Positions 1-6,500 of a DNA stretch of 10,250 bases are shown piece after piece (position 1 is the stretch's first letter; every line of letters begins with the position of its first letter). Under the pieces are notes generated by a model. That model was not told the DNA's origin and made no database searches. It was given only the letters and a program-made list of their open reading frames with translations. The DNA lies in the NCBI GenBank assembly GCA_026770585.1, contig MU646610.1, forward strand, positions 103,715-113,964. The letters run 5' to 3'. Origin of the DNA: Baffinella frigidus. Taxonomy: Eukaryota; Cryptophyceae; Cryptomonadales; Baffinellaceae. The translations under genes were made by a program, and so were the position numbers.

Positions 1-48
1 TGGTGGTCCTAGGGGGGCGGGTTCTTTCTTATGAGCGGGGTACCTCTG
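1..48 (+). repeat. Pal-1 right half, cut by the window edge
   Basis: Matches the right half of the Pal-1 consensus: GGTGGTCCTAGGGGGG, then TTTCTTATGAGCG-GGTACC and CTCTG followed by TA. Pal-1 is my local label for the 117-bp palindromic element found throughout the window. Confidence 0.75.
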
Positions 49-66
49 TACTGGTTGAGAGATTTC

Positions 67-232
67 ATCCCGCCAGGTATTTGATTTAAATGCTTCGGAG
101 TTCCCCGAATCAACAAAATTTACTACACACTTGGCCAAATCCAGTCACGTCCAGCCCCGGACGAGCTTACGTGTAGTAAATTTCGTTGATTCGGGGAACT
201 CCGAAGCATTTAAATCAAATACCTGGCGGGAT
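67..232. repeat. Near-perfect 62-bp inverted repeat (foldback element or hairpin)
   Basis: Left arm 67-128 and right arm 171-232 are reverse complements over 62 bp with a single mismatch; the loop is 42 bp (129-170). The arms begin ATCCCGCCAGGTATTTG and are AT-rich near the middle. AGATT occurs just outside both ends (60-64 and 234-238), which could be a 5-bp target duplication. No coding capacity. It is unrelated in sequence to Pal-1 and Pal-2. The near identity of the arms implies recent origin or arm homogenisation. Confidence 0.9.
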
Positions 233-542
233 TAGATTGGTACAGTGTTTGCTCGACAGCTGGAAGGGAATACATGGTGGCCATAGTGGTGTCGATTCGT
301 GATTAACGCACTTGAGGTCCTTGAGGTTCTTCGAGCTCCCAACATAGGCGGACACTGCAACTTATCTGCAGAAAAGCCGTGTTTCATTCTGTGGAGAAGT
401 GGTTGTACAAGGAGTCGGTGCGACGGTTGCGCTGTCCTCTTTGCTTGCACCTTGTGCTGTACAGTGGTACCTCGCGCACAAGATCCTTGAGGTACGTTAG
501 GTTCTTCGAGCTCCCAACCCAGACGGACGCCGGAACTTGTTC
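233..542. repeat. Region with two minus-oriented copies of dispersed repeat R
   Basis: R1 lies at about 317-390 and R2 begins at about 482. Both contain GGTTCTTCGAGCTCCCAAC and are reverse complements of copies at 9072-9153 and 9780-9867. The part between them (391-480) shows nothing recognisable. R2 is interrupted at 543 by a Pal-2 insertion and resumes at 651 (AAGGCCATGCTTCCTTTC). Confidence 0.75.
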
Positions 543-544
543 TA

Positions 545-648
545 TCCCTTAAGTGGCCAGCCGGTCAAATTTGACCGCCAAGAGGTCCTAGGCAGGAGGT
601 CCTAGGGCCCTACCGTAGGGCGTATGATCCTACTGGGCATTTAAGGGA
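545..648 (+). mobile_element. Pal-2 copy a, inserted in dispersed repeat R
   Basis: Palindromic element of 104 bp, local label Pal-2. Ends TCCCTTAAGTGGCCAG and, inverted, TCCCTTAAATGCCCAG (14 of 16 matched). TA lies directly outside both ends (543-544 and 649-650). The flanks join into a copy of repeat R that is continuous elsewhere, so the insertion site is defined. The core contains CCTAGGGCCCTACCGTAGGG. No coding capacity; a non-autonomous DNA element (MITE) is the likely class. Confidence 0.8.
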
Positions 649-678
649 TAAAGGCCATGCTTCCTTTCAAGCGCCTGT

Positions 679-765
679 TCCTAGGACCCTACAGTAGGGC
701 TATGCCTAGAGCCCTATGGTGGTCCTAGGAGGGGGGTGCACTTTCTTATGCGCGAGGTACCCCTG
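679..765 (+). repeat. Pal-1 copy, left arm missing
   Basis: Begins within the left G/C tract (CCTAGGACCCTACAGTAGG) and continues through the core to a right arm CTTTCTTATGCGCGAGGTAC-CCCTG. The left terminal 25 bp are absent, replaced by sequence adjoining the R2 fragment. Confidence 0.75.
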
Positions 766-787
766 TTGAGAAAGACGAGTGAGGTTA

Positions 788-880
788 CAGGGGTACCTCG
801 AACATAAGAACGCTCCTCCTCCTGGGCTATCTAGTGCCCTACGGTGGTATAGGGGGGAGGATTTTTTTGTAAACAAGGTA
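788..880 (+). repeat. Pal-1 copy, diverged, right arm eroded
   Basis: The left arm CAGGGGTACCTCG-ACATAAGAA follows TA. The core is degenerate (GTGCCCTACGGTGGTATAGG) and the right arm is reduced to TTTTTTTGTAAACAAGGTA. The next copy starts right at that TA, so it may have inserted into this arm. Confidence 0.65.
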
Positions 881-997
881 CAGGGGTACCTCGCTCATAA
901 GAAACCGACCCCCCCTAGGACCCTACAGTAGGACCATGCCTAGGGCCCTAAGGTGGTCCTAGGGGGGTAGGCGTTTCTTATGAGCGAGGTACTTCTG
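881..997 (+). mobile_element. Pal-1 copy, full length (117 bp)
   Basis: Both terminal arms are present: CAGGGGTACCTCGCTCATAA at the left and, inverted, TTTCTTATGAGCGAGGTAC at the right. The C/G tracts and the CCTACAGTAGG and CCTAGGGCCCTA core lie between. TA flanks both sides (879-880 and 998-999). Confidence 0.85.
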
Positions 998-1045
998 TAC
1001 GTGTACTCATTTATTACGGATCGAAACCAACATGGCCACCATGCA

Positions 1046-1162
1046 CAGGGGTACCTCGCTCATAAGAAACCACCCCCCCCCTAGGACCACCGTAGGGCCC
1101 TAGGCATAGGCCTACTGTAGGGTCCTAGGGAGGTGCGGTTTCTGATGAGCGAGGTACCCCTG
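1046..1162 (-). mobile_element. Pal-1 copy, full length (117 bp), opposite orientation
   Basis: Complete arms, with the core reading GGACCACCGTAGGGCCCTAG then CCTACTGTAGGG, the reverse complement of the neighbouring copy's core. Left flank is CA and right flank is TA. Confidence 0.85.
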
Positions 1163-1220
1163 TACTACTGCACATCCCGCGTTAGCGAGCAAGTCAGGTT
1201 TGGGTGTTACATGTAGGGTA

Positions 1221-1338
1221 CAGGGGTACCTCGCTCATAAGAAAGCGCGCGCCCCTAGGACCCTACAGTAGGCCTATGCCTAGGGCCCTACGGTGGTCCG
1301 AGTGTGGGGGACAGTTCTTTATGAGCGAGGTACCCCTG
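1221..1338 (+). mobile_element. Pal-1 copy, full length (118 bp)
   Basis: Complete arms and core. The left flank is TA, while the right flank is CA followed directly by a 9-bp fragment CAGGGGTAT of another left end at 1341. Confidence 0.85.
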
Positions 1339-1505
1339 CACAGGGGTATTTGGGCTGTGAGAACACGGACGCTCCGACATCGGTCGGTGTCTGTTTTCTT
1401 GAATGAGTACCAGAGGGTTGACTAAACGCACGATTTAGTGACCTCTACTAAATTCAGAAAATGGGGTCCCAAATCCGATCTGTGTTCCTAAGTTCTGTTT
1501 TTTTA

Positions 1506-1610
1506 TCCCTTGAGTGGCCATGGGGTCAAAATTGACCCCACTGAGGTCCCAGACAGGTCTTAGGGCCCTACGGTAGGGCATATGAGCCTACATGTACTGG
1601 CCACTTAAGA
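1506..1610 (+). repeat. Pal-2 copy b, right end damaged
   Basis: The left end TCCCTTGAGTGGCCA follows TA (1504-1505). The internal TGGGGTCAAAATTGACCCCA inverted repeat and the GGGCCCTACGGTAGGGCATA core match Pal-2. The right arm stops at GGCCACTTAAGA and is followed by a partial repeat of itself (TGTACTGGCCACG, 1611-1623). Confidence 0.7.
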
Positions 1611-1675
1611 TGTACTGGCCACGTTAGGCATAGCCCAGATACCACTGTACGCACCTGCAGACAGGATGTGGTGTA

Positions 1676-1915
1676 CAGGGGTACCTCGCTCATAAGAAAC
1701 TGCCTTTCCCTAGGACCCTAAAGTAGGCCTGTGCCTAGGGCCGTTCAGGGGTACTTCGCTCATAAGAAACGCCTACCCCCCTAGGACCACCTTAGGGCCC
1801 TAGGCATGGTCCTACCGTAGGGTCCTAGGGGGGGTCGGTTTCTTATGAGCGAGGTACCCCTGTATGGGGGTCCTAGGGGGGGGGGGGGTTCTTATGAGAC
1901 AGCGAGGTACCCCTG
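1676..1915 (+). mobile_element. Pal-1 copy split by a nested Pal-1 copy
   Basis: The left half (1676-1744) ends in GCCTAGGGCCGTT. The right half (1865-1915) begins TGGGGGTCCTAGG. Joined, they make one Pal-1 element interrupted at the TA of the usual CCCTATGGTGGTCC core. The right arm carries a 4-bp insertion (GAGACAGCGAGG instead of GAGCGAGG) and a 13-base G run. Confidence 0.8.
1746..1862 (-). mobile_element. Pal-1 copy, full length, nested in another copy
   Basis: 117 bp with both arms; the left arm has one change (GGTACTTCGC). Orientation is opposite to its host element. The right flank is TA (1863-1864); the left is TT, probably a mutated TA. Confidence 0.85.
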
Positions 1916-1960
1916 TAGCGTTCAGATCAGTTGGCCTCCCACCCCCCTGAACATCAACCC

Positions 1961-2042
1961 TGTGAGGACCGGGTCCGGGATGGGCCCGCCTCAGGGGAAA
2001 AGGGCTCCAAGGAATTTGCCCATCCCGGACCCGATCCTCACA
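1961..2042. repeat. 25-bp inverted repeat with 32-bp loop
   Basis: Left arm 1961-1985 (TGTGAGGACCGGGTCCGGGA...) and right arm 2018-2042 are reverse complements with one mismatch. A copy of the left arm and loop only is found at 3116-3167, so this is a repeated unit and not a chance hairpin. No TIR similarity to Pal-1 or Pal-2. Confidence 0.85.
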
Positions 2043-2100
2043 AACCCCTCGACTCTCCAGTTCTCTCACAGCTTACCTTTCTTCTGAACCTCTGGTGATA

Positions 2101-2217
2101 CAGGGGTACCTCGCTCATAAGAAATGCCCACCCCCCTAGGACCACCGTAGGGCCCTAGGCATAGTCCTACTGCAGGGTCCTAGGGGGGGGCGGTTTCTTA
2201 TGAGCGAGGTACCCCTG
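2101..2217 (-). mobile_element. Pal-1 copy, full length (117 bp)
   Basis: Both arms are intact and TA flanks each side (2099-2100 and 2218-2219). One of the best examples of the consensus. Confidence 0.87.
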
Positions 2218-2347
2218 TACAGTATCGTTGAGGATGACCATCCTCGGAACACGCAAGGCAGTCACGACCGACCGTCTGGCTTCGGCGCCGTTCACAAGCC
2301 TGCCGGCGGGGCTGTTCCCTTGGCATCCTCAACGATACTGTACAGGG
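2213..2347. repeat. 24-bp perfect inverted repeat overlapping a Pal-1 end
   Basis: Left arm 2213-2236 and right arm 2324-2347 are perfect reverse complements (core GTACAGTATCGTTGAGGATG). The left arm includes the last bases of the Pal-1 copy ending at 2217. The 87-bp interior has no recognised feature and no coding signal I trust. Confidence 0.85.
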
Positions 2348-2382
2348 CACCTTCTCCAGTCACAGTGACTTACACGGGACGG

Positions 2383-2574
2383 TATCCCCAGAGAACATGC
2401 GCAGCTGTTATGAGTGTCCATGGGTACAGGGGTACCTCGCTCACCGCCCACCCCTATGACCCTACAGTAGGCCTACGCCTAAGGCCCTATGGTGGTCCTA
2501 GGGGGTTGGGCGTTTCTTATGAGCGAGGTACCCCTGTATCCCCAGAGCACATGCGCAGCTGTAATGAGTGTCCA
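2383..2574 (+). repeat. 38-bp direct repeats bracketing a Pal-1 copy
   Basis: TATCCCCAGAG-ACATGCGCAG and the following bases occur at 2383-2420 and 2537-2574 with two differences. The second copy starts at the TA flank of the intervening Pal-1 element and is itself followed by the start of another Pal-1 left arm. The arrangement therefore looks like a tandem duplication of repeat plus element. Confidence 0.85.
2427..2536 (+). mobile_element. Pal-1 copy with shortened left arm (110 bp)
   Basis: The left arm reads CAGGGGTACCTCGCTCA and then goes straight to CCGCCCACCCC, lacking the TAAGAAA segment. The right arm is intact. TA flanks both sides (2425-2426 and 2537-2538). Confidence 0.8.
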
Positions 2575-2594
2575 GGGGTTCCTCGCTCATAAGA
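2573..2594 (+). repeat. Pal-1 left-end fragment
   Basis: CAGGGGTTCCTCGCTCATAA then GA, after which similarity stops abruptly. Sequence 2595-2690 beyond it holds no recognised feature other than two loosely repeated AACGCCC-rich stretches. Confidence 0.65.
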
Positions 2595-2691
2595 CGCGCA
2601 GGGTCTGAAAACGCCCAGCTTCTCTTTCTTGGTTGTTAAGAAAACCAGTGGAAACGCCCGCCATCTCCTTCGTGATTACGAAACGGACCTA

Positions 2692-2792
2692 TCCCTGAAG
2701 TGGCCAGTAGGCTCATACGCCCTACCGTAGGGCCCTAGGACCTGCCTGGGACCTCTTGGCCCTCAAATTTGTCGGCATGGGCACTTCAGGGA
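2692..2792 (-). mobile_element. Pal-2 copy c, complete, opposite orientation
   Basis: Ends TCCCTGAAGTGGCCA and, inverted, TCCCTGAAGTGCCCA. TA flanks both sides (2690-2691 and 2793-2794). The core CGCCCTACCGTAGGGCCCTA is the reverse complement of copy a. Confidence 0.8.
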
Positions 2793-2849
2793 TAGGGGAG
2801 GGAACGCCCGCCTCCTTTTCAAATTTAAGAAAGCCACCCCTGAAAAAGG

Positions 2850-2912
2850 CCCGGTTTCTCATGTGAACCGTTTCTCATGGACAAGGTGCCCCTGTACACT
2901 GAGGTACCCCTG
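2850..2912 (+). repeat. Cluster of degenerate Pal-1 right arms
   Basis: TTTCTCATGTGAACCG, TTTCTCATGGACAAGGTGCC and GAGGTACCCCTG follow one another, each resembling the TTTCTTATGAGCGAGGTACC arm. No cores are left between them. Confidence 0.5.
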
Positions 2913-2921
2913 ACAAGTGTG

Positions 2922-3039
2922 CAGCGGTACTTCGCTCATAAGAAAGAGCCACCCCCTTGGACCCTACATCAGGCCTATGCCTGAGGCCCTATGATGGTCC
3001 TAGGGTGAGGGGCGTTTTCCTATGAGCGAGGTACCTCTG
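2922..3039 (+). mobile_element. Pal-1 copy, full length (118 bp), mildly diverged
   Basis: The left arm CAGCGGTACTTCGCTCATAA and right arm CCTATGAGCGAGGTACCTCT are both recognisable with a few substitutions; the core is CCTATGCCTGAGGCCCTATG. TA follows the right end. Confidence 0.78.
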
Positions 3040-3041
3040 TA

Positions 3042-3114
3042 CCGTAGGGTCCTAAGAATAGGCTTACTGTAGGGTCCTTTGGGGAGGCGTTTTCTTATGG
3101 GTGAGGTATCCCTG
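3042..3114 (-). repeat. Pal-1 fragment, left arm missing
   Basis: Begins in the core (CCGTAGGGTCCTAAGAATAG) immediately after the previous copy's terminal TA and ends with TTTTCTTATGGGTGAGGTAT and CCCTG. Confidence 0.7.
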
Positions 3115-3115
3115 T

Positions 3116-3167
3116 TGTGAGGACCGGGTCCGGGATGGGCACGCCTCAGGGGAAAAGGGCTCCAAGG
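3116..3167. repeat. Half copy of the 1961-2042 hairpin
   Basis: Repeats the left arm and loop of the hairpin at 1961-2012 (TGTGAGGACCGGGTCCGGGA, CGCCTCAGGGGAAAAGGGCT) with one change. The right arm is absent. Confidence 0.85.
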
Positions 3168-3179
3168 GTGAGTCCTATA

Positions 3180-3282
3180 GCCCTCAAGAAGCCAGTAGGT
3201 TCATACGCCCTACCGTAGAGCCCTAGAGGACCTGCCTAGGACCTCTTAGAATACATTTTTGACCGGCTGGCCACTTAAGGGA
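3180..3282 (-). mobile_element. Pal-2 copy d, diverged
   Basis: The left end GCCCTCAAGAAGCCAGTAGG after TA is degenerate; the right end GGCTGGCCACTTAAGGGA is well kept. The core CGCCCTACCGTAGAGCCCTA identifies the family. The right TA is changed to AA. Confidence 0.75.
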
Positions 3283-3534
3283 AAGCGGGGGAAATCAGGC
3301 GCAGAAAGCCAGGCGAGGCGAGCAGACTCCGACGCAGGGGCTTGGTCAACACCAGTGTACATAAACATCGCCATACTCGCAGTCAGTCACCCACCGCACA
3401 TGAAAAGAATAATCAGACATAACCTAGGCGCCCGTGCACCTTCGTTCGCAGAACCCGGGAGGGTGGGGAGAAGGGTGGGGAGGTGGAGAAGGTGCCCTTG
3501 AGCTCCTTTCTCTCTCTCTCTCTCTCTGCCAGCT
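3283..3534. other. 3' flank of the acetyltransferase gene, no gene seen
   Basis: Between the end of a Pal-2 copy and the stop codon. It contains a CT microsatellite (3509-3527) immediately after the stop on the minus strand, so it probably lies in the 3' untranslated region. The minus strand shows no clear polyadenylation hexamer. An open frame on the plus strand starts inside the Pal-2 repeat and has no recognisable domain. Confidence 0.5.
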
Positions 3535-6500
3535 CTAAGCGGAGAAGAAGGAGTCTGCGAAGAGGTCAGTATCGTCCATGTTCCCGCACAGCTCGCTGCA
3601 GTCCAGCTTGCCCATCAGGCAGTCCTCCTCCACCAGGTTCGAGGAGCACGCCTGCTCCTGCACGGGCTCCCACGCCCCCCCGAGGGGCGCATCAGGCGCG
3701 TCGGGCGCGTCCAGCTCCATAGCGACCGCCGCGGCCACCGCCGGGTCCTGCCGGAGCGGCGCGCCCTTCCCGATCGAGGGGGGGTCCTCGAACGTGTCGT
3801 TGGCGAGGATGAGCTGCTGCTGCTGCTGCACCCACATCGGGAGCGCCTCCGCCTCCGGCTGCCGCTCCACCTTCACCGCCGCAGCCTTCCCGCGCGCGCC
3901 GCGCCGCGGGGCCTCGGCGTCATCCCTCGCCAGCAGCATGGCGGAGAGGAGGGGGCCCATGGCGGCCTTGGCGGCGGCGACGGATCCGAAGCCGAGCGCC
4001 CGCTCCTGGCAGAAGGCCGTGAGCCCCGGGCGGGAGGCGCTGACGGGGCACGCGCGCTGCGCCGTGACGTCGAGCTCGAGGCGCGGGACGGGCTCGGCGC
4101 CGCGCGCGTCGAAGAGCTCGGCCACGAAGAAGCGTTCCTTCGCGGAGACCATGCGCGCGAGGATCGCGGCCTGCGCCGCGTCCTCGCACTCGGCCAGCTG
4201 CCGCGAGACGGCCGCCTTCATCGCCGAGTACGCGTGCTCCTCTGCGAGGTCCGTGGGGAGGAGGATGCACGGGGGGAAGTCGTGCATGCGGGAGAGGAGC
4301 GCGGAGCTCTTGAACGACGCGACGATCCCCTCCGACTTGGCGCCTTCGAGGAGGCGCTTGAACCACTGCCCCATGCGGATGGTGGCCTCGAGGCGCACGG
4401 CGAGCGAGCGCGGCGCGAAGATGTGTGAGTTTTCCGCGGAGGGGGGCGGGACGCGAAGGTGCAGGTGAGTGAAGCCCTGGTGAAGGGTTTTGGGGTTTAG
4501 GGTTGAGGGATTGGTGTTTAGGGTGTAGGGTGTAGAGTGTAGAGTGGTGTAGAGTGGTGTAGGGTGTAGAGTGTAGATTGTAGATTGTAGAGTGGTGTAG
4601 GGTGTAGAGTGTAGAGTGGTGGAGGGTGCAGAGTTCAGGGTGAAGAGTTTGAGGATTGTTCAGAGTTTGAGGATTGGGAGTCGGGGTTCAGGTCGAGGAA
4701 TTCGGCAGGTCGGGGAGTTGACCTGCGCGCGGATGTAGCGGAGGTACGAGTGCACAATCGCGGAGAGGAGCTTCTGGCGCTCGTCGGATCGCTCCGACTC
4801 GTGGAGGGGCACGGAGTCGATGCACTCGATGCTGACGCGGCCCGCGGCGGGCGCGGGCGCGTCGGCGCCGAACTCGTGCACGAACATCCCGAAGATCACC
4901 ACGTCGACGCCGTCGAGCTCGTGGAACGCGAGGATGGTCTTGGCGTGGAAGGGGTAGCGCGGCGCGGTGCCGCCGCCCGTGTGCTTCACCGTGTGCGAGA
5001 CGACCTTGACGCGCACGTTGCGGCGCACCGACGTCGCGCGCCGCGCCTGCGCCGTCAGGAAGCTCGAGAGCGCCGTGTCGGGGAACTGCGCCACGGATGC
5101 GGCGGCGTCCACCACCGAGGACCCGCGCGAGCTCGGCCCGCGGGGCACGCTCGGCGACAAGCGCGAGGGGCGCGTCGGGGAGGGGGGCGCCGTCGGTAGC
5201 GGCGCCTTGCTGGCTGCGCGCCGCCCCGAGGAGGGCGCAGCGGCCCCGCCGCCGTACTGCTTGCACTTGCCCGAGCCAGGCGACGCGTCGGACAGGATGT
5301 CGAGGTCGCACGCCGGACAGCCAGCCGGGGCCGGGGCGCAAGGAGCCTCCACAGGCTCGGTCTTGACCTTGGTCTTTTTGGGCGCGGGCTCAACCTTGGA
5401 GAGATCCTGGCCGCCGCGCGAGCGCTTGGCGGGTGCGTGGTGCGAGCGCTCCATGTGCTCGGGGGTGTACTCGAGCCCCAGCACGATCCCAAGGTCGTCG
5501 ACCATCTGCTGCAGCGTCTCTCGGAACTGCGCGGGGCACGTCTCGCCCGCGTTGTACGCCGTGAGCGCGGCGAGGAAGCGCGGCCTCGCCGCGTCGGGCA
5601 GCACCCCCCGCAGCCGTCGGATCGTTGAAATCACGAACCCTTTTCTTCGCTGCGCGTCCGTCCCGGGGAATCTTCCATACTGCGGAATCAGGGGCGGGGG
5701 TGAGTCGGGGCGCTGTGTGCTTGCGTTCGCATTTTTTTCGCGCGGAGCTGCGTGCCCCTCTCTCCTCTCCTGTCTCAGAACGCTGATTTCTCACAAAGCT
5801 CCAACGACATTCCAGGAAATGTCGTTGGAGATAGATAGTCGCGTCCCAGGGTGTGGAGCAGGGGAGGGCTGACCTGTCTGCGAGTGGCTTCAATCCGTCT
5901 CCGGGTAATGAGCTTGGCCGTCATGTCCATCGCCTCCTCAGGCTTGTCGTTGACATCCACCATCGCCCCTGCCGGCGCAGCATCGACGACGCCAGGGGAG
6001 GAAGAGGGCGAGCGTGCGGAGGGCTCCGAGGAGATGCGGATCGCAGGGATGGCGCCCACAGCCTCGCTGCCCCATGCCAGGTGCGCAGGCGCGGGCGTAG
6101 CCTCCTGGAAGTCAGAGGCCTTGAATGACGCGAGGGAGTTGCACCGTTGCTCAGCCGCGATGCTCTCCCTGAAGACAACGGTCAAAGTCGCCGACTGGTG
6201 CGAGATCGAACGCAGAAACGACAGGAAGTCGCCGGGAGTGAACTTGTGATCCTGCACACGCGAAAGTCTGGGTCAGCTTCCCTCGGACAGGCTCGCGTTC
6301 AGGCATCCATGCAGAGCACAAACGGAAAATCTTACCTTGAAGCAGGAGTAGCACGTCTCCAGAGCGCGCCGGGTGCCCTCCGAAAGCTCAGGCATCGCTG
6401 TCTGGATGATCTCGTCGGTGAGGGGCGCCGGGAGAACCGGCTGGTGCCTGGCCTTGGCCGGCGGTAGGCGGCGGATCGCCATCGACTGTGGCTGGAATCG

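Noticed and set aside
1876-1888. A 13-base G run as a G-quadruplex
   Set aside because: It is a length variant of the Pal-1 G tract and lacks the four spaced runs needed; nothing else supports a function.
881-2217. Regularly spaced palindromes resembling a CRISPR array
   Set aside because: Spacings and orientations are irregular, units are 117 bp with transposon-like flanks, and the DNA is eukaryotic.
2200-2592. A 130-codon plus-strand frame
   Set aside because: It starts in a Pal-1 arm and reads through inverted and direct repeats, giving MSEVPLY and YRGTSL peptides; not a gene.
3578-4468. A 296-codon plus-strand open frame opposite the acetyltransferase
   Set aside because: It is antisense to exon 4, which has clear KAT11 similarity. 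Its Ala/Ser/Arg-rich composition is what GC-rich antisense frames give.
4463-4470. CAG|GTGAGT on the plus strand as a splice donor of a plus-strand gene
   Set aside because: It falls inside minus-strand coding sequence, and no plus-strand exon there has homology.
4967-5872. A 301-codon plus-strand open frame opposite exon 3 and intron 2
   Set aside because: Antisense shadow of the coding exon that also crosses the intron; no recognisable domain.
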